From: CAG-411 sp050875145
Lineage (GTDB): Bacteria; Bacillota; Clostridia; Lachnospirales; Lachnospiraceae
DNA: 64,000 nt
Direction of reading: 5' to 3'
NCBI GenBank assembly: GCA_050875145.1
Contig: JBNMLH010000004.1
Coordinates: forward strand, 62,001 to 126,000
The position numbers and the translations under genes are program-made. The notes beneath the pieces are model-generated. The model ran no database searches and was not told the DNA's origin. It was given only the letters and a program-made list of their open reading frames with translations. The stretch's first letter is position 1. Each line of letters begins with the position of its first letter. Shown here one piece after another: positions 16,837 to 25,654 of the stretch.

Positions 16837-17694
16837 ATGAGTATTGAGCAGGCACAACGTACAGTGAATCAAATTGACAAGGATATTGCTAATTTAGAAA
16901 AGAAAATGAGTGATTTGGTAAAAAAAGAAGCTGATAAAACAAAGAAAATTGGTGATATAGAACGTAGTATTACCCCAAATACATCACAAAGTACGTTAAA
17001 GTCAAAAATAAGACAGATGGAGAATTACCAAAAAGAACTTTCAAAAATTCTTTTAGATAAAGCAACTATTAATCAGAAATTGGCGGAGAAAAGAAAACGT
17101 CGTGTTGATGCAGTTGCAAAATTGCAAAAAGAGGAATTGACACAAGCTAAGAAAGTAGAAAAACAACAAAAAAGTATGTTTGCAATATATGAGCAGCAAA
17201 TAGAAGAATTAACAAAACAAATTACAATGCAAGAAAATATCACAGAAAATGAAAAGATTATATTTACTTCTGAAACAGAAGAAGAGTACGATGTTTTTGT
17301 TTCTCATGCAACTGAAGATAAGGAAAGCTTTTCAGATGAGTTTGTAAGGATTTTGCGGGAAAAATATAATCTTAAAGTTTGGTATGATGCTATTTCTATT
17401 AAATGGGGAGATAGCATACGGACAGAAATAGATAAGGGTCTGAAAAAATCTAAATTTGGTGTTGTAATATTGTCTCGTAGTTATGTGAGTAAATATTGGA
17501 CAAACTATGAATTAGAAGGGCTTTTTCAAAGAGAAGCAAATGGCGGGAAACTTATTCTTCCAATATGGCATAATATCACGAAGCAAGAAGTTCAACAGTT
17601 TAGTTTGTCTTTGGCTGGAAAAATGGCAATGAATACTGCTTTTATGACACCAGATGAGATTGCTAAAAAATTGAGTGAGCTTTTAGCTAGTTAA
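16837..17694 (+). CDS. Coiled-coil TIR-domain protein, probable NAD-degrading defence effector
   Basis: The 285 residues split into a Lys/Glu-rich coiled coil (about 5-135) and a TIR domain (about 149-285). The TIR part has YDVFVSHATEDK, the BB-loop region around ISIKWGDSIRTEI, and YWTNYELEGLF with the Glu (about E225) that is catalytic in NADase TIRs. Known bacterial TIR proteins deplete NAD or make cyclic-ADP-ribose signals upon phage infection. The gene lies 78 bp before the Mrr-STAND gene, same strand, so the two may form a sensor-effector pair. A strong GGAAGGAG site precedes ATG 16837. The 268 bp gap before it holds no gene. Confidence 0.85.
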   Translation: MSIEQAQRTVNQIDKDIANLEKKMSDLVKKEADKTKKIGDIERSITPNTSQSTLKSKIRQMENYQKELSKILLDKATINQKLAEKRKRRVDAVAKLQKEELTQAKKVEKQQKSMFAIYEQQIEELTKQITMQENITENEKIIFTSETEEEYDVFVSHATEDKESFSDEFVRILREKYNLKVWYDAISIKWGDSIRTEIDKGLKKSKFGVVILSRSYVSKYWTNYELEGLFQREANGGKLILPIWHNITKQEVQQFSLSLAGKMAMNTAFMTPDEIAKKLSELLAS

Positions 17695-17772
17695 GTGAAG
17701 TGGGTGCAAGAAGTATTAAGTAGGGAACGTATATTAAAAACAAGATAGAAATTGTATAGGCGAGGGATGAGT

Positions 17773-20511
17773 ATGGATTATAGCATAAAAGTATCTGTGG
17801 AAAATCATTGTAGTACAACTGTAAAAGGAAATTTGTTGGAGACGTTGACTGCTGAAGTTATGAAAGCACAACAGTTTTCTGTGGTAAAAACAATTAGGAT
17901 AACAGGAATGGAACTTGATGTACTTGCAAGGCACAAATATACAGGTGAAGAAATAATAGTAGAATGTAAAGCTTGGGAAGAAAATATTAATGCAGATGTT
18001 ATTAGCAAATTAATTGGTAACATAGTAATTAACAACTTTAGTGCAGGTTGGCTCATTACAACTGGCGGTTTGGGAAAAGATGCTGAAGGACTTCGCTTAT
18101 CATGGGAAAAAAAGCCTTGTGAGGAAAGAAAAAAATTAACAATATATACAGCGGATAGGATTGTAGAGTTATTGATTACAAATAGAGTGGTTGTTGATGC
18201 AAAAAGTTTAGTTTGCAAGTTACCCGAAAATTTTGTTTATAATGATAAATCAACTCTTTTTATCACTAATATTGGAAAGTATTGGCTGTTTGTTGGAAGT
18301 TTCAATTCTGGAACTATAGCGAACTCTGTAATTGCATTTGAAGCTACGTCAGGAGAGAGAGTTTGTGATGAAGAAAGTTTGATGAGATTAAAAGAAGTTA
18401 AATCAATTTATTCAGAATATGACTGGTTGATTGAAAAAGGACAGAATATAAAGAAGAAGGATAATGTTGAATTTCAGGATATAGTAACAGTTATGTCAGG
18501 AGATACATGGTCAGATTATAGACCGTCTCGTCCGATAGATTATGTAGGAAGAAAAGGTCTTATTGCATCTGTTTTTACTTTCTTTGATGCTGTTTTGTGT
18601 CAACAGACAAATACTAGATTATTTGCGTTAAAATCTCCTTCGGGATGGGGGAAAAGTTCAACAATTTTAAAGTTAATTGATGAGGCAAAAAAGAGAAGTA
18701 AAAGTAATAAATATTTCATTTTTGCAGTGGATGTCAGAACTGCTCTTTCAAATAGATATGCAGAATTAGCTTTTAAAGACTGTTTAGAGTGTGCAATAAA
18801 AGAATCATTTATCCCTTTTGAAAAAGAAGAGATTTCAATAGGGGATATTACCAATATAGTAGATACTGATGATATTAAAAGAATTTTTTCATATTTATCA
18901 GAAAATGGAAAAGAAATAATTTTGATTTTTGATCAATTTGAAGAGATTTTTTATAAAGAAGAACTTTTTGGACTTTTTGAAAATATGAGAAAAATATCTA
19001 ATACTATTGATTCTATTAAAGAAAATTTGATTATTGGATATGCATGGAAAACGGATTTTTCAATAGCTTCGGACCACCCAGCTTATTATTTATGGTCGAA
19101 TTTAAAAGATAGGCGAAAAGAATTTGATCTATTACAATTTTCTGACTCGGAAATTAAAGGGGCAATCAAGATATTTGGAAATGAATTAGGTGAGAAGATA
19201 AATCCAATATTAGCACGATACTTATTAAGACAATGTCAAGGATATCCTTGGTTATTAAAAAAGTTGTGTATCCATGTGTATAATGTGGTAAAAGAAGGTA
19301 AAAAGCAAGAAGATGCAATAGAACAAACATTAAATATTGGAAGCTTATTTGAAAGTGAGTGTGCAGAACTTACCAGTCAAGAGTATGAATGTATAAAGCA
19401 AATCGCAAAAGAATCTCCGGCGGATTATTTTAAAATAATAGATACATTTGGTCAAGATACTTTACAAACTTTAATTAATCGAAGAACAGTAATTAAGCGA
19501 GCTACAAAATTAACATTATATTGGGATATTTTTAGAGATTATGTAATTAGTGGAAAATTACCTGAGATTAATATTGATTACATACCACAAGTTCAATTTT
19601 CTACTTTTTTAAAAATTATATCAGCATTGATTGAAAATGATGGTAAAATAACAATAAATACATTATCTCAAAATACATTATTGGGGAAAAGTACAATAGA
19701 TAATATATTGATTGATTTGGTTATGTTTGGAATAGTATATCGAGATAGAAATGAAATAACGCTAAAAGAGAATAATTACTCTGATACTATGAAAAAAATA
19801 CAGTTTTTTTTCAAAAGACATATTGTGTGGTTAAGTATTCAAAAACAGTTTGGGGATAAGTTTAGCGCAAATGATTATGATACAATATTTGATTCACTTT
19901 ATTCTACAAATCAGATTTCAGATAAAACTAAAAAAATATATTCGGCTCGATTATTAGGTTGGCTTCTTGATTTGAAACTAATTCTTATAGAAAATTCAAT
20001 GTACAAGATTAACTATAAAGTCGATGTCTGGGATGTTGATTGGATAGAATACAAGAAAAATAGAAAAGTAAATAACTCAAAAAGAGGAAGAAAATCAAGA
20101 AGAGGAAAAAAACATAACAATTCAGATGTGTATTGGCCACAAGTAAGTCCTAAAAAGGTTAAACAGTTTTATTTAGATTATAGTGAAAAGAATCAAACTG
20201 CAACAGAGTGGATTACAAGCGGAAATAAAAAAGTGTTAGAGGATTTAATATCATTGAATGCTGCTAGTGTTTCAGAACATGATGAATTGGAGATACATTG
20301 TAGTTGCAGAGAGTTATTTCAAATTATAAAAACGAAAAAAAATATTCAGTTTGCGATAAAACAATTAGAAAATGAACCAGAATTAAGTGCTCAAGATTTG
20401 GCAATGAGAATTAATCACACTTTTAATAAGAATTGGAGTGAAGGTACAGAAAGAGTAACAGGAGGTATGATTTATAGGTGGGGGATTGAACTTATATTAT
20501 TTGAACAATAA
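17773..20511 (+). CDS. Mrr-type nuclease fused to STAND-like P-loop ATPase
   Basis: The 912-residue protein starts with a PD-(D/E)xK nuclease domain of Mrr type (D about 49 in MELDVLAR, then VECKAW with E and K at about 64 and 66). Walker A follows in SPSGWGKSS (about 288-296) and a Walker B-like LIFDQFEEIF (about 383-392), the pattern of STAND ATPases. The C-terminal 300 residues include winged-helix-like segments and a basic stretch near 770. ATG 17773 is chosen from GAGGG 6 bases upstream. Nuclease-STAND proteins such as Avs sense phage proteins and degrade DNA. This one is shorter than typical Avs proteins and sits next to a TIR gene, an arrangement I cannot match to a named system. Confidence 0.78.
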   Translation: MDYSIKVSVENHCSTTVKGNLLETLTAEVMKAQQFSVVKTIRITGMELDVLARHKYTGEEIIVECKAWEENINADVISKLIGNIVINNFSAGWLITTGGLGKDAEGLRLSWEKKPCEERKKLTIYTADRIVELLITNRVVVDAKSLVCKLPENFVYNDKSTLFITNIGKYWLFVGSFNSGTIANSVIAFEATSGERVCDEESLMRLKEVKSIYSEYDWLIEKGQNIKKKDNVEFQDIVTVMSGDTWSDYRPSRPIDYVGRKGLIASVFTFFDAVLCQQTNTRLFALKSPSGWGKSSTILKLIDEAKKRSKSNKYFIFAVDVRTALSNRYAELAFKDCLECAIKESFIPFEKEEISIGDITNIVDTDDIKRIFSYLSENGKEIILIFDQFEEIFYKEELFGLFENMRKISNTIDSIKENLIIGYAWKTDFSIASDHPAYYLWSNLKDRRKEFDLLQFSDSEIKGAIKIFGNELGEKINPILARYLLRQCQGYPWLLKKLCIHVYNVVKEGKKQEDAIEQTLNIGSLFESECAELTSQEYECIKQIAKESPADYFKIIDTFGQDTLQTLINRRTVIKRATKLTLYWDIFRDYVISGKLPEINIDYIPQVQFSTFLKIISALIENDGKITINTLSQNTLLGKSTIDNILIDLVMFGIVYRDRNEITLKENNYSDTMKKIQFFFKRHIVWLSIQKQFGDKFSANDYDTIFDSLYSTNQISDKTKKIYSARLLGWLLDLKLILIENSMYKINYKVDVWDVDWIEYKKNRKVNNSKRGRKSRRGKKHNNSDVYWPQVSPKKVKQFYLDYSEKNQTATEWITSGNKKVLEDLISLNAASVSEHDELEIHCSCRELFQIIKTKKNIQFAIKQLENEPELSAQDLAMRINHTFNKNWSEGTERVTGGMIYRWGIELILFEQ

Positions 20512-20532
20512 AATATTATGAATCTCCTTTTT

Positions 20533-20550
20533 GGCAACACTTTGGCAACA
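20533..20550 (+). promoter_or_regulatory. Orphan arm-type direct repeats GGCAACA x2
   Basis: GGCAACA at 20533-20539 and 20544-20550 start 11 bp apart, the same geometry as the other arm pairs in the island, but no partner pair is seen at a left end. It may be the relic of an element absorbed into segment 1. The gap from here to 20694 contains no gene. Confidence 0.45.
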
Positions 20551-20696
20551 GAAAATCATTAAGTCAAAATAGATTATGTAATTGAAGTAAAAAATCGGCA
20601 TTTTCTATAGTAAAAACTAAACAAAATAGTTTAATGCAAGAACTAACCTTGCCGATTGAGATTAATTGTGTATGCATATACTGGTTGAGAAATAAT

Positions 20697-20723
20697 GATA
20701 CCATGTGATACCAATATGATACC
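20697..20723 (+). promoter_or_regulatory. Right arm-type repeats GATACC x3 (segment 1)
   Basis: GATACC occurs at 20697, 20707 and 20718. The last starts 109 bp before the att core at 20827. The same hexamer marks the left end of this segment at 10319 and 10330. Confidence 0.65.
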
Positions 20724-20826
20724 TGTTTGGTCTGAAACACAAAATATTATAAAGAATATGCAAAAGAAATGGTATAAAATAGTAGAAAATACGCCTAAAA
20801 CATTAACAAAAAAGTTAATGGTTAGG

Positions 20827-20838
20827 GAGTTTGAATAG
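20827..20838 (+). other. att core 1 (right end of segment 1, left end of segment 2)
   Basis: GAGTTTGAATAG encodes Glu-Phe-Glu-stop like the guaA end but with synonymous differences (GAA for GAG, TAG for TAA). A terminator begins 10 bases later. Confidence 0.8.
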
Positions 20839-20847
20839 AGGAATATG

Positions 20848-20886
20848 CCTCACAAAGCCTGTATTTATGGGCTTTGTGGGGCTTTT
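20848..20886 (+). terminator. Intrinsic terminator behind att core 1
   Basis: CCTCACAAAGCC (20848-20859) pairs with GGCTTTGTGGGG (20870-20881) with a G-T wobble, followed by CTTTTT. A nearly identical hairpin follows att core 4 at 38195, and a related one follows guaA. Confidence 0.82.
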
Positions 20887-20897
20887 TATTTTGGATT

Positions 20898-20915
20898 GGG
20901 GATGAAATGGGGATG
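20898..20915 (+). promoter_or_regulatory. Left arm-type direct repeats GGGGATG x2 (segment 2)
   Basis: GGGGATG at 20898-20904 and 20909-20915 start 11 bp apart, 60 bp inside core 1, the same distance as GATACC behind guaA. No matching right-end pair is present. The rest of the gap to 21094 has a TATAAT at 21075-21080 and no other clear signal. Confidence 0.55.
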
Positions 20916-21094
20916 TTTCACTCCGATTTAGTAAAATTTGGCTCTAAATTTTGACTCATAGTGTCAAGAAATCTTTAAAACATGCGGATTTGAGCGTGGG
21001 GACATAGTTTCGGAATAGAGCCAACTTTTCAGGTTCGGTTTTATTTTGCGGTAGTCGGTCAACCTTGCTTATAGTATAATTGGTTATAGTTTAT

Positions 21095-22207
21095 ATGAAA
21101 GGTTGGTCTTTTTCTATGATAGATTTAATGCTTAAGTTGCTTACATATGAGCCTTACGAGAAGGTTTCTGGCAATGAAAAGGAATATATAGATAAAGTAT
21201 TATGTGGCGATATAGCTAGTGATACAGTTGTTACAAATAAAGAGTATGTGATGTATGATGAACTGTTTAGAGGTTTTCTTAGTCATGTACAGTATACTGT
21301 TGATGGTATTAATTGGAAAAGAATAAAATGGGAGTCACTTGACTGGTTAAGTGAATGGAAAGATAAATACTATCCAGTTATAAATGGTATGATAAAGGGT
21401 AGAGCAGTATATCCAGTCATTTTTAAGAAAATATGTTTCTTTTGGTTGGTAGAAGCTAAAATAATAAAAAAGAAAAATGAAGTATCGCAAATGTCTGCTT
21501 CTTACTTTATGGAACAAGTAGGTTTAGAAAACAATATTTTAAATAAATGGCATATATCTCCACGTTACAGAAAGAAAGTAAATCGAGACTCTTATAGCTC
21601 GATTACTCTTTATAGGAATGGTAAAAAACAACCTTACCTCACTTCAGCTATAAAGAGAGCGTATTATGAGTCTAGCAGGCAAAGAGCAGAAGAAGACTTA
21701 TTTTATGATGCTGGAACTACAACAGAGTGGATAGCACCTAAAATGAACCAGTTGGAAAAATTTGTCGATGTATTTGCTGGAACTGGTACAGTTGCAGCAT
21801 CTGTAGAGGCGAATGAAAGTGTTGTTAATGATATAGATGTAGGTGCAGCATGTTTCCTTTACTCAATGTCGCATGATTCAAATGAGGTTCGTGAAAGACT
21901 TGCACAATTACATAATAATTTTGTCAGTAAAGATTTAAGTAGTGGTCAGAATTTATATACAAATTGGCAAAAGCACAAAAAGTACTATGAAGAGTATATA
22001 GGTATTCCGCTATTTGAAGATGTAATGATTCGCATAAGAAATAACTATGTGTATATTCATGAGCAGTATGTGAAAGCAACCACAGGTGTTACTCCTAATT
22101 TTACAAACGCATCTAGTAAGGATATTCAGATGTATTATGATATAGGTATAGCGTGGTTGTTTATCAATTCATTCAAGCAAAAAAAATCAAAGAGGAAATC
22201 AGTTTAA
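21095..22207 (+). CDS. D12-class adenine-N6 DNA methyltransferase, N-terminal fragment (frameshifted)
   Basis: This frame of about 370 residues carries SAM-binding motif I (KFVDVFAGTGTVAASVEANE) and the ND-IDVGAA segment after it, but ends before catalytic motif IV, which is in the next frame at 22218. An A8 tract at 22180-22187 is the likely cause: with seven A the two frames join as FKQKNQRGNQF and onward into one protein of about 650 residues. ATG 21095 lies very close to the TATAAT at 21075, so ATG 21116 is an alternative start. The long N-terminal region ahead of motif I is unusual for Dam-like enzymes and is not recognised. Confidence 0.7.
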   Translation: MKGWSFSMIDLMLKLLTYEPYEKVSGNEKEYIDKVLCGDIASDTVVTNKEYVMYDELFRGFLSHVQYTVDGINWKRIKWESLDWLSEWKDKYYPVINGMIKGRAVYPVIFKKICFFWLVEAKIIKKKNEVSQMSASYFMEQVGLENNILNKWHISPRYRKKVNRDSYSSITLYRNGKKQPYLTSAIKRAYYESSRQRAEEDLFYDAGTTTEWIAPKMNQLEKFVDVFAGTGTVAASVEANESVVNDIDVGAACFLYSMSHDSNEVRERLAQLHNNFVSKDLSSGQNLYTNWQKHKKYYEEYIGIPLFEDVMIRIRNNYVYIHEQYVKATTGVTPNFTNASSKDIQMYYDIGIAWLFINSFKQKKSKRKSV

Positions 22208-22217
22208 TGTTATCGAT

Positions 22218-23054
22218 ATGGATATTCCTGCATATGAGAAATATTTAAAAAATGTCTTGAAAGTTACTTATGAAAGCGATAAGAAATATAAAAAATATCG
22301 TCAGGTTGATGCGTCAGATGCAACATTCTTAGAAAAGTATAGGATAAAAAAATCTCAGATAAAATTTATAGATGGAATAGACTATATGAAATCCTTGAAG
22401 AATGCTGATGTTAGAAGTGAAGATTTTAGAGATATTATAAAAGAAAATTCTGATGGATTCATATATCTTGATTCGCCTTACTTTCTTACTACAGATTATG
22501 AAGTACCATTCAGAGATGAAGAACATATGCAAATGCTTGATATCCTTAGAAATAGTGAATTTAATTGGCTTTTTTCAATGCAGTATTATGGATTATATGC
22601 TGGAGATATTGATATTAGTGATTGCAAAAGGAATGGAAATGATAATCAAGATAATGGGAATCTTTTGATAAGAAATTATGAACATTACTATCATGGATTT
22701 GTGAGACCTTTTGAAAGAAGAGGGAAAGAGGGAAAACAATATTATCAAGTAGATACTTCAGGAGATAGTCAAGTTGAAAATAAAATATGGCTACTTCTTT
22801 TTTATCCTAAAAAAACAGCTTTCACGGTAGAAATGATGTTGTGTAAATTTGATCCTAGAAGAAGTATTCCATATGCATTTGAGTATGACAAAGAGTTAGG
22901 ACATCACATAGAGATTATGCCATATCCAGTATTTTTGGATAACTTAGTTAGGACTGATGGTAATGAGACTCCTTATGAACAATTAAGAGAAATAGCTCAT
23001 AACTGGCGAAAAAATAATATAATAGGAAATTATGCTTCAGGAGCAAGGGTTTAA
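22218..23054 (+). CDS. D12-class adenine methyltransferase, C-terminal fragment with DSPYF motif
   Basis: This 278-residue frame contains the catalytic motif IV as YLDSPYF (a DPPY variant), followed by the C-terminal part of a D12-type methyltransferase. It has no ribosome site of its own, and the frame is open upstream of ATG 22218 to the A8 tract. It is best read as the second half of the gene at 21095. One-base slippage in the A tract would restore a full enzyme, so phase variation, a pseudogene or a sequencing error are all possible. Confidence 0.7.
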   Translation: MDIPAYEKYLKNVLKVTYESDKKYKKYRQVDASDATFLEKYRIKKSQIKFIDGIDYMKSLKNADVRSEDFRDIIKENSDGFIYLDSPYFLTTDYEVPFRDEEHMQMLDILRNSEFNWLFSMQYYGLYAGDIDISDCKRNGNDNQDNGNLLIRNYEHYYHGFVRPFERRGKEGKQYYQVDTSGDSQVENKIWLLLFYPKKTAFTVEMMLCKFDPRRSIPYAFEYDKELGHHIEIMPYPVFLDNLVRTDGNETPYEQLREIAHNWRKNNIIGNYASGARV

Positions 23055-23152
23055 TCCCTTGCTCTTTTACTGTCTATAAGTATATATCCTTATCAAGTTT
23101 TCACTTCATATCATTCACTATAAATATATAAAAGTGATTGGAGGACTACCAC

Positions 23153-23419
23153 ATGAAAGATTATAAAAGTGCAGTACAAAGACTGACAGAGTTCATGTCA
23201 GTATATGAAGATGCTAGTTTGGATGATATGGAACCATCTGAGATCATAGATATCTTATCAGCAGTAAAGATCCAGATAACTGCTTATATAAGTGAGTTAT
23301 CTGCTAGACAGTCACAGAGAGATACAGAGTTCCATTTGATGTATCCACAGGTTGACATTGATATTGCTGGCAAGGATGGAGATTTCTCTGGTAGAGAGCT
23401 ATCTATTTGCCAGTTATGA
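23153..23419 (+). CDS. Small protein of unknown function
   Basis: The 88-residue acidic protein has a well-placed GGAGG (23140-23144) 8 bases before ATG 23153. It looks helical in its first two thirds. I do not recognise it. It ends about 80 bp before an IS3 element in a region of decayed genes, so it may be a truncated piece of a longer gene. Confidence 0.5.
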   Translation: MKDYKSAVQRLTEFMSVYEDASLDDMEPSEIIDILSAVKIQITAYISELSARQSQRDTEFHLMYPQVDIDIAGKDGDFSGRELSICQL

Positions 23420-23556
23420 GCTGTTCAGTATGGCTATGGGAACAGTTAGTACAGCAGCCATATAATCCAGTATTTGAGACATTGGATAGGTTACAATAAA
23501 CTGGACAGATTTTTTTAGGTCATATAATATAAAAGTAACAGATGAAGGAGTAGATT

Positions 23557-23856
23557 ATTATAACTGAAAAAAAGCAAAGAAGAAAGCCAAGAAAATATAC
23601 CGATGAATTTAAACAGCAGCTGGTAGATTTATACCACGCAGGGAAACGTAGATGTGACATTTGCAGAGAATATGACATTTCCACTTCCCTGTTTGATAAA
23701 TGGGTAAAACAAGCCGATAATTCCGGTTCTTTCCATGAAAAGGATAACAGAACCCCGGAACAGGAAGAACTTATAAAGCTTCGCAAAGAAAATCAGCAGT
23801 TAAAGATGGAGAACGATATTTTAAAACAGGCGGCGCTGATCTTAGGACGAAAGTAA
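23557..23856 (+). CDS. IS3-family transposase OrfA with a non-standard start codon
   Basis: The 99-residue product has a helix-turn-helix (RKYTDEFKQQLVDLY through SLFDKWVKQ) and the C-terminal zipper ending ENDILKQAALILGRK. There is no ATG, GTG or TTG in frame before the conserved N-terminus. AAGGAG at 23545-23550 points to ATT at 23557 (or 23554) as initiator. The preceding in-frame TAG at 23551 rules out a longer frame. Confidence 0.72.
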   Translation: MITEKKQRRKPRKYTDEFKQQLVDLYHAGKRRCDICREYDISTSLFDKWVKQADNSGSFHEKDNRTPEQEELIKLRKENQQLKMENDILKQAALILGRK

Positions 23857-23858
23857 AT

Positions 23859-24692
23859 GTGATAAAAGCAAATGCTCACAAATACTCAGTATCAGCAATG
23901 TGCCGCGTCCTACAGGTAAATAGAAGTACTTATTATTATGAGGCAAAACAGAAAAACGATGAAACAGAACTGATTTCTGATATTACAGAAATTTTTAAGA
24001 GTAGCCGTAATCATTATGGTACACGAAAAATCAAAAAAGAACTATCCGAAAAAAGAAAGCAAGTGTCCCGTCGCAAAATTGGACGGATTATGAAACAGGA
24101 AGGATTAGTATCAACCTATACAACTGCACAATTTAAACCACAAAAAGAAAAATGCAACGAAGCTAAGGTAGAAAATATTCTGGACAGGAAATTTGACAAT
24201 CAGCAGTATCGAAATGTAGTGGTAAGTGATCTGACATATGTAAGAGTAGGAAAAAACTGGAATTATATATGTGTACTTATCGACCTCTTTAATAGGGAAA
24301 TCATCGGATATAGTGCAGGAAAACATAAAACTGCCGAACTTGTAAAACAGGCATTTATGACAGTAGAAGGGAAATTGTCAGATATCCATATTTTTCACAC
24401 CGACCGTGGAAATGAATTTAAAAACAGAACAATTGAAGAACTGTTAGAAACATTTAACATGGAACGCTCTTTAAGTCGTAAAGGGTGTCCCTATGATAAT
24501 GCTGTGGCGGAGGCAACATTTAAAGTGATCAAAACAGAATTTGTATGGAACGAAACCTTTCACACCTTGGAAGAATTAAGGTTAAAATTATGGGATTATA
24601 TACACTGGTATAATCATTGCAGGATACATTCCTCTCTGGGTTATCAAACACCTGTGCAATATCGTGAAAATAACCTTAAAAAAGTTGTCTAA
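23859..24692 (+). CDS. IS3-family transposase OrfB
   Basis: The 277-residue DDE transposase has its catalytic acids in VSDLTYV, FHTDRGNEF and AVAEATFKVIKTE, and ends with the usual HSSLGYQTPVQY. It begins just behind OrfA (stop 23856) with GTG 23859, and the frame is also open upstream so that a -1 shift from OrfA could make a fusion. It appears intact. Confidence 0.88.
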   Translation: MIKANAHKYSVSAMCRVLQVNRSTYYYEAKQKNDETELISDITEIFKSSRNHYGTRKIKKELSEKRKQVSRRKIGRIMKQEGLVSTYTTAQFKPQKEKCNEAKVENILDRKFDNQQYRNVVVSDLTYVRVGKNWNYICVLIDLFNREIIGYSAGKHKTAELVKQAFMTVEGKLSDIHIFHTDRGNEFKNRTIEELLETFNMERSLSRKGCPYDNAVAEATFKVIKTEFVWNETFHTLEELRLKLWDYIHWYNHCRIHSSLGYQTPVQYRENNLKKVV

Positions 24693-24790
24693 AAAAGTGT
24701 TGACAATCCAGTTTTAAGTATGCATGGTCTTTGTTCCATGAATGCGTGGAGAAAGAAAAACTTGAAAATGCCGAAAAAAACAATGGATAA

Positions 24791-25006
24791 TCAAATACTT
24801 ACGTTGCTGGCAAAAATAGAGAACGAGTATTTAGCAAAGAGCAAATTTATGACAGTGTATGGGAAAATGGATATATATATGATGGCAGAAATATAACCGC
24901 ATACATTAACAAAATCAGAAAGAAAATAGAACTTGATCCGGTAAAACCTATTTACTTTTTGACTGTCTGGGGTGTGGGATACAGGTTTAAGAGAGAGCTT
25001 CGATAA
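24791..25006 (+). pseudogene. C-terminal remnant of an OmpR-type response regulator
   Basis: The frame from 24791 to the TAA at 25004-25006 encodes a winged-helix output domain: FSKEQIYDSVWENGY, NITAYINKIRKKIE and FLTVWGVGYRFKREL are diagnostic. The receiver domain is missing and a stop lies in frame at 24788. It is a decay product, possibly cut by the IS3 element upstream. Confidence 0.8.
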
Positions 25007-25050
25007 GCAGATATTGTAACTTAGAAAAAGCAATATCTGCTTACTTTATA
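25005..25050 (+). terminator. Hairpin terminator after the response-regulator remnant
   Basis: AAGCAGATATTG (25005-25016) pairs perfectly with CAATATCTGCTT (25031-25042), followed by an AT-rich but broken T run. Up to 25231 the DNA holds a TTGTTG/TATAAT promoter-like pair near 25178-25207 and no gene. Confidence 0.6.
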
Positions 25051-25231
25051 TTGAAAAGGTGAGCGTAAGGAGAAAAATACTAGTTATATAACAAATCACA
25101 GAAGAAAGGCAAGCAGGATAGAAATATTTTAGTTATCTTTTTGGTGTCGAGTAATATCAAATGTAGTGTTAAAATTTGTTGAAAACGATACAAGCATAGT
25201 ATAATGTATTTGTGTAAAAGTTGGAAAATAG

Positions 25232-25654
25232 TTGTTTTTTATAATAATATCAAAACTCGCACCACTGGTGCGAGAAATTAGTTGGAGTAATAATATAATC
25301 ATTATAGAAAAATGCAAAGATGATTTGCAAAGAGAGTTTTATATTCAAATGACAAAGAGGTATGGTTGGACAAAACGTGTATTGATTAATTTTGTGGAAG
25401 CACAAACATATGAAAAATATTTACTGAATCAGACGAATTTCGATTTGACATTACCGGAAGAACGCAGAGTACAAGCAAAATTGTCAGTAAAAGATGAGTA
25501 TACATTTGATTTTGCTGAGCTTTCACCAGAGTATTCGGAACATGAGTTAGAGATGCAGTTAGTAAATAATATCAGAGCATTTTTGATTGAAATGGGTGGT
25601 GACTTTACGTTTATTGGCGATCAATACCATTTAGTAGTGGGAAGTAGAGGATAG
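25232..25654 (+). pseudogene. Fragment of a DUF1016/YhcG-type PDDEXK nuclease
   Basis: The 140-residue frame matches the middle of YhcG-like proteins (REISWSNNIIIIEKCKD, REFYIQMTKRYGWTKRVL, GDFTFIGDQYHLVVG) but stops where the catalytic DLLFYH segment should follow. The N-terminal DUF1016 domain is also absent. Family members are associated with defence and with type I R-M loci. It is inactive as it stands. Confidence 0.75.

Larger units (their letters stand above)
10248..20838 (+). mobile_element. guaA island segment 1: integrase remnant, HpaII-type R-M, TIR and Mrr-STAND defence genes
   Basis: The segment runs from the guaA core (10248) to the next core (20827-20838). Its left arm sites (GATACC at 10319 and 10330) match its right arm sites (GATACC at 20697, 20707 and 20718), so both ends belong to one element. 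It contains the only integrase and excisionase of the island. The integrase is broken, so the segment is probably immobile without help. Confidence 0.75.
20695..20838 (+). repeat. 144 bp island right-end repeat, copy 1 (copy 2 at 38042-38185)
   Basis: Copies 1 and 2 differ at three of 144 positions by my reading. Each holds three GATACC arm sites, a perfect CATTAAC-AAAAAA-GTTAATG hairpin (20801-20820) and ends in the att core. Similarity drops immediately right of the core, so the repeat is the right end of one element family inserted twice. Confidence 0.85.
23497..24716 (+). mobile_element. IS3-family insertion sequence, copy 2 (unrelated to copy 1)
   Basis: The element of about 1.22 kb has partly matching ends, TAAACTGGA at the left and the complement of TAAAACTGGA at the right, with TTTTTTTAG/TTTTTTAG further in. 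It encodes OrfA and OrfB on the plus strand. Exact ends and target duplication are not certain. It lies between a small unknown gene and the tail of a response regulator. Confidence 0.8.

Noticed and set aside
20940..20960. GGCTCTA followed by GACTCAT as a second left arm of segment 2
   Set aside because: Only one exact copy is present, it is about 100 bp from the core instead of about 60, and the spacing is 13, not 11.
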